This document shows positions 28,742 through 38,197 of a stretch of DNA of 64,000 nucleotides, piece after piece. The position numbers were made by a program, and so were the translations under genes. Source of the stretch: Paenibacillus sp. MAEPY2 (lineage in GTDB: Bacteria; Bacillota; Bacilli; Paenibacillales; Paenibacillaceae); the NCBI RefSeq assembly GCF_000499205.1, contig NZ_AWUK01000034.1, forward strand, positions 62,001 through 126,000. The letters run 5' to 3'. Each line of letters opens with the position of its first letter. Within the stretch, counting starts at the first letter, position 1. The notes under the pieces are model-generated. The model was not told where the DNA came from, did no database searches, and saw nothing but the letters and a program-made list of their open reading frames with translations.

Positions 28742-28889
28742 AAAAGTTCAACCTTTCGTACATTAGTGATAACACTGCGAGAAGCAGCGTTCAAAAATAG
28801 GGCTGTTCGGTTCTTATTGAACATTTTGCAGGGTATATCGATGCTAATGCTCCATTGCTATATATTGTAGCATAGCCTCAGGCTTGACT

Positions 28890-28917
28890 AAAATTTCAAT
28901 CCGTTGAATGAAATTTT
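28890..28917. promoter_or_regulatory. Inverted repeat between divergent GNAT and MerR genes
   Basis: AAAATTTCA (28890-28898) and TGAAATTTT (28909-28917) are exact inverted arms around a 10-base centre. It sits in the 244-base divergent intergenic region, a plausible operator for the MerR-type protein encoded next door. Confidence 0.4.
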
Positions 28918-28985
28918 CACTTAACCTTTCCGTAACGTCATCGTTTATACTAATTCGATAATATACTTGATTAGAGGTGTACGTG

Positions 28986-30173
28986 ATGAACATCAAGGAA
29001 GCCGCTGACAGACTCGGCATATCGGCGAGAGCCATTCGCTTTTATGAGGAAAAAGGACTGATTCAGCCCGCCAAACAGACGAATAACAGGTATCGCACAT
29101 ATACCGAGAATGATATCTGGCGGCTGCAAACCATTGCAGCCCTGCGTGAAATCGGGATGTCGCTTCAGGATATCACCCAAGCGCTCGGAGAGATTGACCA
29201 GGGCAATCAGCAGCGGCTGGAAGAATATCTGGAGCTGCAGCAGGCGGTCATGTATGCCCAGTGGGTCGAGCTAAAGCGCATGCTCGATACGACCCAGCGC
29301 ATGATTGACCTGAACCGTCAGGATGGGCCGCTGGACGTCACCCATCTGCATGATCTTGCAGACAGTGCACGCCGCCTCAGAGAAGCACGGCAGAACTGGC
29401 ATGACCGCTGGAATTATGATAGGCAAGCAGCCATCCATGATCAGCGGGTACAGGCGTCGAATGACCGTATGCCAGAACCTAATGATGATGAAGTTCGCAG
29501 CCAGAAGAATAGCTGGACAGCACACAAGCCAAACAGCGTTATAACGTATCCAGACGATGCAGAATCAAGATTGGAAGAATTGGGAGTAGGTGCAGGATCG
29601 TTCAATATCTATGACAACTATGACGAAGCACTGGAGCAGACAGCAAGCTGGATATTTCCTGTACCCGGCGAGAAAGGTCTCGATATTGGGACTGGCACGG
29701 GCAATCTGGCAGGCAAATTGTTAGAACGAGGCGCAACGATGACCGCCATTGATCAATCCCGGGAGATGCTGCGTACATGCCGCACCAAGCATCCAGAGAT
29801 GCATGTGAAGCTTGGCAACTTTCTGGCTTTGCCTTTTGCCGACCAGTCCTTCGATTTTGTCGTATCCAGCTTCGCCTTCCATCATCTGAGCCCAGATCAG
29901 CAGCAGTTGGCATTACAGGAGATACAGCGAGTGTTAACCAGACGAGGACGGATTTGCCTGACAGACCTGATGTTTGCGAATACAGCTCACCGCCAGACGT
30001 ATATCGAACAGGCTGTGGCAGCAGGTCATGAGGAGCCACTGCAAACGATAAAAGAACGTCATTTCCCGCTGCTGGACGGGCTGTGCGGTTCGCTGGAGGA
30101 CGCAGGCTATGTGACGAAGCATGTACGCCATAATACGCTGCTGCACACGTTGCTGGCCGTTCCTTTGCGTTAG
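28986..30173 (+). CDS. MerR-type regulator fused to a SAM-dependent methyltransferase
   Basis: 395 residues. Residues about 1-75 form a MerR winged helix (MNIKEAADRLGISARAIRFYEEKGLIQP) and the following dimerisation helix; a charged linker (about 115-190) joins it to a class I methyltransferase. The SAM loop is LDIGTGTGNLAGKLLERG and motif IV region is FDFVVSSFAFHHLS. ATG 28986 has GAGGTG six bases upstream. The substrate and effector are unknown. The fusion suggests that methylation or SAM binding is coupled to regulation. Confidence 0.9.
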   Translation: MNIKEAADRLGISARAIRFYEEKGLIQPAKQTNNRYRTYTENDIWRLQTIAALREIGMSLQDITQALGEIDQGNQQRLEEYLELQQAVMYAQWVELKRMLDTTQRMIDLNRQDGPLDVTHLHDLADSARRLREARQNWHDRWNYDRQAAIHDQRVQASNDRMPEPNDDEVRSQKNSWTAHKPNSVITYPDDAESRLEELGVGAGSFNIYDNYDEALEQTASWIFPVPGEKGLDIGTGTGNLAGKLLERGATMTAIDQSREMLRTCRTKHPEMHVKLGNFLALPFADQSFDFVVSSFAFHHLSPDQQQLALQEIQRVLTRRGRICLTDLMFANTAHRQTYIEQAVAAGHEEPLQTIKERHFPLLDGLCGSLEDAGYVTKHVRHNTLLHTLLAVPLR

Positions 30174-30229
30174 AGTGATCATCGTATCGTAGCGGGTTCC
30201 TCGGACCCGCCAATGAATCCTTCTCAAAT

Positions 30230-30267
30230 AAAAAAAGGTCACCCTGCCTGTTAAGGAGGATGACCTT
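30230..30267 (-). terminator. Terminator after the GH94 phosphorylase gene
   Basis: On the minus strand AAGGTCATCCTCC pairs with GGCAGGGTGACCTT and is followed by seven Ts. Confidence 0.8.
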
Positions 30268-30300
30268 CCACTCTAGTGAAGCTTCGAGCTTGTATTGAAT

Positions 30301-33300
30301 TTACATATAAATTTCAACAATCGTGCGCTCCGAAGCATTACGCGCTTGTTTGAACTCATCCAGCGAGATGCGAGCCCCACCTTGACGGTAACGGTTCGCC
30401 GTTTGCTCGGTGCGGATATCTTTGCCGTTTACTGTTACACGGTTAACCGAACCTTCGTTCAGATGGTAGACAAACGTTACTGGCTCTCCTGCATATTCGA
30501 ATTCGAATTGCATACCGTCCAGTTCAGCTGGCAATACCGGGTCAATAACCAGATCTCCGCCTTCCTGACGAATGCCGAGTGCGTTCGAGATCAGTTGGTT
30601 CATGTAGATTCCAGGACCGCTAGAGTAGATTCTCCATCCACCCTTCACCTGTACCGTTCCTTTGCGAAGCTGGTCAAAATGCTCCTGCGCCTCGTACCGC
30701 GTGTTGAACTTGCCGTCGGAACTGCTGAAATACGCGTTCGCCTGACGAATCTCCGCATTAGGTACAACTTCACCGATACCAACCGGGTTAATCATGGCAA
30801 GGCCATTCCATACCTGATCCGTCTTGCCAAGCTTCGCCATCGCTTCCACGTTACGGATATGGGCGTGTACATACTGCAAACCAACCTCACGTCCGAAGTT
30901 GGACGCTTGTTCTGCCCGTTTGAAGTGACTGCTCACACCGCCAGCATATTGAGCTGGACGATTCATCAGGCGTACACCATCCGGGCACAGGAACTGCTCA
31001 CGAATCAACGCATAATGTGATTCAGCCTGTTCTGCATTCAGCAATTCACCGATCATGCTGCGTGTCATCGGCAGAAGGCGGTATTGAATGCCTGTCTCCG
31101 TATCTGTTGGGTGAAGCATCAGCTTCGCCTGATCGGCTTCTTCCATGTATACGAAGCCTGGAATCACATCCGTACCCAGCATGTACCGATTAAAGTCTTC
31201 ACGGATGCCTTGAGCCAGAACGTCCAGCTCCTGTGCAAATGCAGCATCCTTATGCTGCAGTGCCTGTGCAAGCACATTGACAGACTGATACGTCAATGCA
31301 ACGGTCCAGCTGCTCACCATGTATTGTTTGAGCTGTGCATTGGCTGGCTGGAGCGTATCATCCCAGTCCCCATCCCCATAGGAAGACAGGAATGTGTCGT
31401 GCAGGAAGTGTGAGCGGATGTATTCGATCTCTTTTTTCGCGTGATCCAATACAGTTGCCGTTTCTTCCGTGAATCCAAAGCTGTGCTTAACGGTATACGG
31501 CACTTTCTCATCCAGAATCGCATAGTCACGAGTCGCTGTAAGGTAGTCCGCGAGCACTTTCAGCGGCCATACGATGATGTCACCATGGCTCTCTTCCTGC
31601 TGAATTGCAAAGTACTTGTCAAACATGAACCATTGCGGCCAGTTGCCATCATCTTCATATTGGTGGGTATACACCATTTTGATGATATCGCGAACCTGCT
31701 CATATTTTTGCGTGGCCATAAAGTATTCAACCGGACCTTGGCATACATCCCGAGTACCCCAAGCCGCGCCGCCGTACTGCTCCAATCCGTGAGGCACGGA
31801 GTAGTGAACCAGCATGTTGTGTGTGTACCACCAAGCCAGCGCGTTCACTTTGAACAGATCCTCTGCACTTTGGCCTTCACCACGAGACAAACGGAATCCG
31901 TTCATTACGCCTGCGAAGAATTCGCGGTACGCCTGTACTTCCTCTTCAAAAGTAAGGCTGGAGCCTGCTGCCACGGAACCGTCTGCTTCGTTTGCTTGAC
32001 CTTCCAATACGCCTTGTACCTTCAGCGTCCATTCTGCACTCTCTCCCAGACTAAGTGTAACCAGCGATGCAGACCCACTGCGGATACCACTAGCCAGCAA
32101 CGTTTCGTCTCCCACATTTACGGCTGCGCCATCCACCGACATGCGGTATTGCAGGTCAGGATACGTTCCTGCACTAATCGCTTGCGGGTCAGCCTTGAAG
32201 ATCAGTGTACTGCCATCCTGCGTCATATGCAGCGGATACTCGTATTCATTTACATTCATCGTGATTTGGTTGGTTACCAGGTAGCGATAAGCTTTGCCAC
32301 TTGTCGAGCGTACGTTCATGCTCACTTCAGTGGTGTGTGCCCCGGTGTAGTTCGTCACGATAATGGTATCGGATTCGGTTTTGTAGATCCAACGCACGTA
32401 GTTGAATCCAATCTCGAACAGGGAAGGCATGGTCAGCAGACGATACTGTCCGTCCATTTCCACATAAATGCGTTGTCCAGCCGTCTTCGGCACGTTCAAT
32501 GCGTTGCGGGCATTACTGATCATTTTATTAAAATTGGTGTTACCAATAACGAGTTGTGAGTTGAAAATACCGTACATATACGACGTCGTTGTAATAACCT
32601 GAGCACCAAGCTGCACGTTGCCACCACTCATTAGGATATGGCCGTGCGGACGCTCTACGAGCAATTCTTTCGCTTTCAGGACGATATGTTCATAGCTGCC
32701 TGTAAAGAAGGACAACAGCGAGTCACCGCTATGCTCTTCCTGATGACGGTCAGGGAACAGTTCATTAATCTCATCTTGTGTCAAATCAAGCGCAGCAAGC
32801 GGTTCACCCAAGAAGGATGACAGTTTCACCTGTTCCAACGTCTCGCCTTGCTGAACAGTCAATGCTTGTACTTCGTTCCATGCGGCAGTTACTTCATCCC
32901 CGAATTCCAGTGCGGAGATTCCGGCAGGATGATCTGCTTTGGCCAGTCCGTAGAATACCATCTGGGCTTCCCCGTCCAAGTTAACGCGCTCCGATTGCAA
33001 CGCTGTGTAGGCAAATTCATATTGGTACGTCTCATTTGCCAGGGTATTACGGCTCAGGCTCTCAGGCTGATTGGTCTCTTTGTAGGAAAGACCGAAGAAT
33101 TGGAATCCGTCTGTGGAGTAGCCAATTGCCTTAGTCAGCGAACCTTGCTGCATGTATGGGAAAGCACCGCCCTGAGGCTGGTTTTGACGGGAACATACCA
33201 CATATCCCTTCGCTTCATCCTCGAACACCGTATGGTCAATATACTGCGACAGATAGGCCTCATTGCTGCGTACTGCACCTGGATCAGCAAGCCCTACATC

Positions 33301-33702
33301 CTGTCCATATACCACGTCAACGTTATGTTGTTGTCCTGTGAGCTTCACATCCCAGAACCAGACGCCTTGCGTTGTAGCTGTAAACACGACCTGATAGCCA
33401 ATGCCTTGTTCTTTGCCTTCAAGCTGCACTGTACCTTCCCAGATCAGTTGATTGCCGGATTGCGCCTGGCTTGTGATCACTTTGCTGTTCGAACGCACAC
33501 CCAGCAGTGGGAACGAGCTGATTTTTTCTCCCTCGTGTACGCGCAGGTACAGATTATTCAAAGATCCATCGATCTGGTTGCTGAGCAGCTGATTCAACAT
33601 AGTTGTACCGGACTGGGCCTGATACAGATCCCCACTGTTCAAAAAGGTAAAGGATAAATCCCCGGCAGTCAACCGGATTGGTTCATTAATCATCGTTGTC
33701 AT
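30301..33702 (-). CDS. GH94 glycoside phosphorylase, probably 1,2-beta-oligoglucan phosphorylase type
   Basis: 1133 residues, no signal peptide, so cytoplasmic. The catalytic (alpha/alpha)6 barrel has GH94 hallmarks AAWGTRDVCQGP (near residue 650) and GDGDWDDTLQP (near 780), where the second Asp of DWDD/DWND neighbourhood is the general acid in this family. The long N-terminal beta-sandwich and total size fit the 1,2-beta-oligoglucan phosphorylases better than the ~800-residue cellobiose phosphorylases. It would split beta-glucosides with phosphate to glucose-1-phosphate. ATG 33702 has GGAG eight bases upstream; a longer frame runs through the operator and is rejected. The adjacent LacI regulator and matching operator indicate local sugar control. 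Substrate specificity is inference. Confidence 0.85.
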   Translation of the reverse strand: MTTMINEPIRLTAGDLSFTFLNSGDLYQAQSGTTMLNQLLSNQIDGSLNNLYLRVHEGEKISSFPLLGVRSNSKVITSQAQSGNQLIWEGTVQLEGKEQGIGYQVVFTATTQGVWFWDVKLTGQQHNVDVVYGQDVGLADPGAVRSNEAYLSQYIDHTVFEDEAKGYVVCSRQNQPQGGAFPYMQQGSLTKAIGYSTDGFQFFGLSYKETNQPESLSRNTLANETYQYEFAYTALQSERVNLDGEAQMVFYGLAKADHPAGISALEFGDEVTAAWNEVQALTVQQGETLEQVKLSSFLGEPLAALDLTQDEINELFPDRHQEEHSGDSLLSFFTGSYEHIVLKAKELLVERPHGHILMSGGNVQLGAQVITTTSYMYGIFNSQLVIGNTNFNKMISNARNALNVPKTAGQRIYVEMDGQYRLLTMPSLFEIGFNYVRWIYKTESDTIIVTNYTGAHTTEVSMNVRSTSGKAYRYLVTNQITMNVNEYEYPLHMTQDGSTLIFKADPQAISAGTYPDLQYRMSVDGAAVNVGDETLLASGIRSGSASLVTLSLGESAEWTLKVQGVLEGQANEADGSVAAGSSLTFEEEVQAYREFFAGVMNGFRLSRGEGQSAEDLFKVNALAWWYTHNMLVHYSVPHGLEQYGGAAWGTRDVCQGPVEYFMATQKYEQVRDIIKMVYTHQYEDDGNWPQWFMFDKYFAIQQEESHGDIIVWPLKVLADYLTATRDYAILDEKVPYTVKHSFGFTEETATVLDHAKKEIEYIRSHFLHDTFLSSYGDGDWDDTLQPANAQLKQYMVSSWTVALTYQSVNVLAQALQHKDAAFAQELDVLAQGIREDFNRYMLGTDVIPGFVYMEEADQAKLMLHPTDTETGIQYRLLPMTRSMIGELLNAEQAESHYALIREQFLCPDGVRLMNRPAQYAGGVSSHFKRAEQASNFGREVGLQYVHAHIRNVEAMAKLGKTDQVWNGLAMINPVGIGEVVPNAEIRQANAYFSSSDGKFNTRYEAQEHFDQLRKGTVQVKGGWRIYSSGPGIYMNQLISNALGIRQEGGDLVIDPVLPAELDGMQFEFEYAGEPVTFVYHLNEGSVNRVTVNGKDIRTEQTANRYRQGGARISLDEFKQARNASERTIVEIYM

Positions 33703-33729
33703 ACTCTTCACTCCTTCAATTAGTATAAA

Positions 33730-33745
33730 ATCGAAACGTTTCGAT
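33730..33745. promoter_or_regulatory. LacI-type operator at the GH94 promoter
   Basis: ATCGAAACGTTTCGAT is a perfect 16-base palindrome with the central CG of LacI-family sites, 28 bases upstream of the GH94 start. The core recurs at 35025 and 35201. Confidence 0.75.
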
Positions 33746-33893
33746 AAATCTGAAAAAGAATAGGGGGCCTCTGCGAAGTGACCTTTGACTGGCCCCTTCG
33801 GACGATGATCCCCCTCATTCAACTCTCAATAGAAAAGATTCAAACTACTACAAAGCAGCATTTTAGCAGATTCAGCCTCGGACAGTTCACTTC

Positions 33894-34910
33894 CTATGCT
33901 GGCTGGTTTCCCGACTGCACCTCTACCGATCGTACAGACTCTCGCTCCACCAGATCAATGGTTAACGTATACGATGGATTCACAGCTTCGCCATTCAGCA
34001 TCTGGAAGAGCAAATGTCCTGCCAATGAACCCGCTTCATGCTTGGGCTGTCGCACCGTTGTAAGCGGAGGGTGAACATATTCGGACAGTTGAATATCATC
34101 AAATCCGATGACTGAAATATCATTCGGTACCGATATGCCGCTCTCTTCAAATGCTTTCAGTCCACCAATTGCCATCTCGTCATTCCCGTAAAATACGGCA
34201 GACGGAAGCTCGCCCTGCATAACCATCATCTTGGTTGCACTATATCCGCCCTCACGTACAAAGTTACCGCTTAGACGCCATTTGGACTTTTCTTCAAGAC
34301 CCGCTTCCTGCATTGCTCGCAAATACCCTTGATAACGCAGTGCATTATCATAAGAATTGGATGGCCCGCTAATATAGGCGATGGTCTTATGCCCCTTCTG
34401 AATGAGGTGCCGTGTAGCCAGGTAACCGCCTTGCTCCCCATCCACCAAAACGTTGACCAGATGGTTACTCGTCAGCTGCCGATCCATCACAATGATAGGG
34501 AAACGATCTCCCGCAGATTCCACCAGGATATCATCATGGATGTTATGAGCCAGGATAATAGCGCCGTCCACTCTTTTTTCTCGCAAGAAACGAACCGCTG
34601 TGGAGTCACGTCCTCCCATAGAGCTGCAAGCAATCAGATCATATCCGTTAGCCAGCGCTACATCCTGAACGCTGCGAATCAATTCGGAGTAATACGGACC
34701 CGACAGATCTGTAAGAATCAACGCAATCGTATTCGTCCGGCTCCGCTTCAGGTCCATGGCAAAGCCGTTTTTGCGATAATTCAGTTCTCGTGCTGCATCC
34801 AGCACCTTGGCCTTGGTCTTGGCACTGACCTTGCTATCTCCGTTCAGCGCATAAGAGGCGGTCGAGAGCGCCACACCTGCCAGCTTTGCCACATCCTTAA
34901 TCGTTGCCAT
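33894..34910 (-). CDS. LacI-family transcriptional regulator
   Basis: 338 residues: N-terminal LacI headpiece (ATIKDVAKLAGVALSTASYALNG) with hinge helix, then a periplasmic-binding-protein-like effector domain (IALILTDLSGPYYSELIRSV; ISVIGFDDIQLSEYVHPPLTTVRQP). It lies directly upstream of the GH94 gene on the same strand, and its own upstream region carries two copies of the palindrome found at the GH94 promoter. It probably represses both GH94 and itself until a glucoside is present. Confidence 0.93.
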   Translation of the reverse strand: MATIKDVAKLAGVALSTASYALNGDSKVSAKTKAKVLDAARELNYRKNGFAMDLKRSRTNTIALILTDLSGPYYSELIRSVQDVALANGYDLIACSSMGGRDSTAVRFLREKRVDGAIILAHNIHDDILVESAGDRFPIIVMDRQLTSNHLVNVLVDGEQGGYLATRHLIQKGHKTIAYISGPSNSYDNALRYQGYLRAMQEAGLEEKSKWRLSGNFVREGGYSATKMMVMQGELPSAVFYGNDEMAIGGLKAFEESGISVPNDISVIGFDDIQLSEYVHPPLTTVRQPKHEAGSLAGHLLFQMLNGEAVNPSYTLTIDLVERESVRSVEVQSGNQPA

Positions 34911-35024
34911 TCCACGTTCGCTCCTTCTAACTTCTTGTTACCTATCATTTTATACTGTAAATGGTTGCAACAACCACTCATTCCTATTCATTATCCATTA
35001 GGAGTTATATCCATTTCCCGTTTA

Positions 35025-35038
35025 TCGAAACGTTTCGA
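35025..35038. promoter_or_regulatory. LacI-type operator upstream of the lacI-family gene
   Basis: TCGAAACGTTTCGA, identical to the core at the GH94 promoter, 115 bases upstream of the regulator start; points to autoregulation. Confidence 0.7.
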
Positions 35039-35200
35039 AGTGTTTTCAAAAAAAATCTCTCTTCGCGTCTTTTAAGCATCCCTGCTGTAAAATGTACCCT
35101 TTAATCGTAGATATATCTTGATCGATTGTCAGCATTTCAATAATGGACTAAAGGGAGAAATTCATTATAAATCACAATGAATATGCCTGTAAACCATAAA

Positions 35201-35214
35201 TTGAAACGTTTCGA
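35201..35214. promoter_or_regulatory. Third LacI-type operator
   Basis: TTGAAACGTTTCGA differs from the other two at one end base. It is 163 bases from the second operator, a distance compatible with a repression loop, and it faces the btr-like gene. Confidence 0.55.
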
Positions 35215-35367
35215 CATTTTTATTATAGTCGGTGTTGATAGCGATTTCAACCTCTTTATCTATTTTTCACAGAAATATGTGAAGGGAATGATTCGGGGGT
35301 CCCTATTACACCTTTGTGGTATTATACTGCATATTAGTCCAATCCTCTATAAGGAGTTCGTTATGTT

Positions 35368-37017
35368 ATGAGCAACCTGGATCTAAGCTTTCAAAAATTA
35401 TCTCTGAACACCCCTGGCCGCTTGCAGCAAATTACAACCGTCCCTCCAGCACTGTTCAGGCTATGTCATCTGGTGCAGCTCCATGATCGAGAAGCCTTCT
35501 CCGGTATCGATGAACTGTGGAGCAGCAAGCATGTTCTTTATGTCATCACCTCCGGTCAGGCAAGATTGATCAGTTCGAATGGTCAAGTGATGGTAAATAC
35601 CGGCTCCGCTGTCGTACGCCAAGCGGGAACCCAGCTTCAGCATGAAAGCAAGCGTGGTTCTCTGTCCCCGGTTCAGGGTATTGCAGTGGCCTTTGATTTT
35701 GCAGATAGCGAACAAAAGCACTGGCCGTTCGGACATCCTGTTCCCATTACGAGCCGCCTTATTGCCGAGCTGATCTCCGAGTTGGTTCTGTCCAGCTCGA
35801 AACGCAATGAATCCGGACCATTCAAACCTCATATGCTGTTCTATCAGTTACTGGATACTTTACATGATCACGCTGAACGTCTGGCTCATGAGGATCATTC
35901 CTGGCTGGACATCGTCATTGCGCACATCCATGAAAAGGTTACTCACTCCTTTACACGGGAGCAATTAGCGAGAGAAGTTAATGTGAGCCCGGAGCATTTT
36001 TCACGAGAATTCAAGAAGTACACCGGACTTACGTTTGTGGAGTATGTTACCCGGCTAAGAATCCGAATCGCTCAGGAACAGCTGCTTTTTGCTAATCCGA
36101 CATTACAGGAACTTGCGCAGTTGACGGGATACAGAGACACCTTTTATCTAAGTCGAAAATTTAAACAAACGGTAGGTTGCGCACCGACCCTCTATCGGAA
36201 AACACCCAAAAAAATCGTAAGTCTTACTTACAACTATACTGCGTCCTTACTCGCACTGGGCCATATCCCTCATATGGGTGCCGTCGCGGAATGGATGGAA
36301 GCAAAAATAGTTGAATACGGGTCAGAACCATTCATACAGTATTCTGAGCATGAACTTATTAATCATACCGATCTAATCGCAGACACTCATCCCGATGTGA
36401 TTCTTGGTTATGCACCTCATTCAGGCCTGGATGATCTACGGCAGATTGCACCTACCATTCTGATGCCCTTTGAAGAACTCGACTGGCAGGAGCAATTCAT
36501 TCATTTGGGACGTATCACGGGCCTGGAAGCGAGAGCTCGTACGCTGTTAGAACGCTATGATACACTTCAGCAAGAGGCCAATCGTACACTTGATCAGATG
36601 ATGGGCGTACGTGGATCAGCAGTATGTATATTCATGATTGGTGAGAGCGGAGCGTACATCTATGGCCACGGGTGGGGCCGAGCTTCTCATATTTTGTATC
36701 ATTCGCTGGGCTTCGTCCCTCCTGCACGGATGGAGAAGGATGGCCAGCTGCTCACAGGTTACATCCATGTTCCGTTAACAGAGATTCATTTATATGCCGC
36801 AGATTATATTTTTATTGATTATGCCAGGGAATCGTCGGAGCAGAATGCTGTGGACAACCTGTTCGCTCAGGAGTCCTGGAACACCTTGAGTGCCGTTCGT
36901 GAAGGGCGACTGTACGAGATTAATGCGGATATGTTTTATGGATTCGACCCGATCTCCGTTATAGAGCAATTACAGCACATCATGCACAAACTCACATCAC
37001 AATTGTCCATGCATTAG
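35368..37017 (+). CDS. Btr-like AraC regulator with siderophore-binding domain
   Basis: 549 residues. After a cupin-like N-terminal region come two AraC helix-turn-helix units (about 190-285: REQLAREVNVSPEHFSREFKKYTG, LAQLTGYRDTFYLSRKFKQTVG), then a periplasmic siderophore-binding fold of the FecB/FeuA type (about 285-545: IADTHPDVILGYAPHSGLDDLRQIAPT). This architecture is that of B. subtilis Btr (529 aa), which activates feuABC when bacillibactin binds. It precedes a siderophore-binding protein gene on the same strand. AAGGAG lies 11 bases upstream of ATG 35368. Confidence 0.88.
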   Translation: MSNLDLSFQKLSLNTPGRLQQITTVPPALFRLCHLVQLHDREAFSGIDELWSSKHVLYVITSGQARLISSNGQVMVNTGSAVVRQAGTQLQHESKRGSLSPVQGIAVAFDFADSEQKHWPFGHPVPITSRLIAELISELVLSSSKRNESGPFKPHMLFYQLLDTLHDHAERLAHEDHSWLDIVIAHIHEKVTHSFTREQLAREVNVSPEHFSREFKKYTGLTFVEYVTRLRIRIAQEQLLFANPTLQELAQLTGYRDTFYLSRKFKQTVGCAPTLYRKTPKKIVSLTYNYTASLLALGHIPHMGAVAEWMEAKIVEYGSEPFIQYSEHELINHTDLIADTHPDVILGYAPHSGLDDLRQIAPTILMPFEELDWQEQFIHLGRITGLEARARTLLERYDTLQQEANRTLDQMMGVRGSAVCIFMIGESGAYIYGHGWGRASHILYHSLGFVPPARMEKDGQLLTGYIHVPLTEIHLYAADYIFIDYARESSEQNAVDNLFAQESWNTLSAVREGRLYEINADMFYGFDPISVIEQLQHIMHKLTSQLSMH

Positions 37018-37067
37018 TCATCATAGATGTCCATGTACAAATGTCACGTCATCCTCTATGTTATTAA

Positions 37068-37089
37068 TGAGAATAATAATCATTATTGA
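37068..37089. promoter_or_regulatory. Fur box upstream of the siderophore-binding protein gene
   Basis: TGAGAATAATAATCA (37068-37082) matches the 7-1-7 Fur consensus TGATAATNATTATCA at 13 of 15 positions counted with N, and a second overlapping half extends to 37089. It ends 24 bases before the start codon. Confidence 0.8.
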
Positions 37090-37112
37090 TTATACATAGG
37101 GGGAACAAGGAT

Positions 37113-38120
37113 ATGTTTGCTGCAAAAAAACGATTTTCCGTCTTGCTGCTCATGCTCGCCATCATCATGATTCTGGCTGCCTGTAACAGTGGTACGGGTT
37201 CGGGCACAACGGAACCAACAGCGGCGGGCTCAGAATCGACCACAGGTTCGAATGAAACAAACACCAGTTCTTCGGATACTACAAGGATTTATAAGTCATT
37301 AAGTGGAGATGTGGAAATTCCGGCTGAACCGAAACGGATTGTTACAGATATGTACGTAAGTGACCTGCTTGCACTGGGTGTGAAACCCGTTGGTGCTGTT
37401 CAATATTATCTGGAAAATCCATTCTACGCAGATCAGGTGGAGGGCATAGAGAACATTGGTGATCGGGGTGCTGTATCCCTGGAGAAGGTCGTTGCGTTGG
37501 ACCCGGATCTGATCATTACCTACTCTGATAAAGCTGAAGAAATTGAGAGTTATCAAAAAATCGCACCTACCGTGGTCATTCCCTACGGCACGTTTACCAA
37601 TGTAGAGGATGAAATTCGGGGCTTCGGAGAACTCATGAACAAATCCGAAGAAGCCGAAGCCTGGCTGAAAACGTACGACGAACGTATTGAAGCCGCTCGC
37701 GCCAAAGTAAAAGCAGTCATTAAACCGGAGGAAACCTTCTCCATCCTCGAAGTATCAGACAAGAGCTATTATGGCTATGGAGATAACTTCGGTCGGGGTG
37801 GACAGGCCGTATATCGTGCTTTGCAACTTGCACCACTCGAAATCACCAAGAAAGAGCTGATGGGCGATACCCAATGGAAAGAGATTTCCCGGGAAGTCGT
37901 TGGTGATTATGCCGGAGACCATATCTTCCTAACCGTAGGGGAGAACAATAAAAATTACCAAGGTGACTCTATCTGGCAATCGCTCCCGGCTGTGAAAAAC
38001 AATCAAGTGTACGAGCTGGAAGAAGATCGCTACTGGTACTTCGACCCGATTGCAATACAGGCTCAGGCTGAAGAATTTGCCGATATGATTGTAGAACGTG
38101 CACAGCAAAATCGTAAATAA
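37113..38120 (+). CDS. Iron-siderophore substrate-binding lipoprotein (FeuA-like)
   Basis: 335 residues with a lipoprotein signal (MLAIIMILAAC) and a Ser/Thr/Gly-rich linker, then the class III binding-protein fold (IVTDMYVSDLLALGVKPVGAV; VALDPDLIITYSDKAEEIESYQKIAPTVVIPYG). It captures ferric siderophore at the outer face of the membrane. AGGGGGA lies nine bases upstream of ATG 37113. A Fur box precedes it and a Btr-like activator gene lies upstream. No FecCD-type permease gene is adjacent; an exporter-fold ABC protein follows instead. Confidence 0.92.
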   Translation: MFAAKKRFSVLLLMLAIIMILAACNSGTGSGTTEPTAAGSESTTGSNETNTSSSDTTRIYKSLSGDVEIPAEPKRIVTDMYVSDLLALGVKPVGAVQYYLENPFYADQVEGIENIGDRGAVSLEKVVALDPDLIITYSDKAEEIESYQKIAPTVVIPYGTFTNVEDEIRGFGELMNKSEEAEAWLKTYDERIEAARAKVKAVIKPEETFSILEVSDKSYYGYGDNFGRGGQAVYRALQLAPLEITKKELMGDTQWKEISREVVGDYAGDHIFLTVGENNKNYQGDSIWQSLPAVKNNQVYELEEDRYWYFDPIAIQAQAEEFADMIVERAQQNRK

Positions 38121-38197
38121 CATATGAAGGGTGTAAGTGTCTGGTCAGGCTATGGAGTCTGTCCGGGCATTTGCGTTATATGGAGGAGGATTTACAT

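Noticed and set aside
31441..32559. A 372-codon plus-strand open frame
   Set aside because: Antisense shadow of the GH94 phosphorylase gene, with Cys/His/Arg-rich composition and no motif.
33730..35214. Reading TCGAAACGTTTCGA as CcpA cre sites
   Set aside because: The outer bases are TCG...CGA rather than TG...CA, and the same motif occurs only around the local LacI gene in this window; a local operator fits better.
35177..35371. A 64-codon frame upstream of the btr-like gene
   Set aside because: It contains the third LacI-type operator near its start and lacks a ribosome site.
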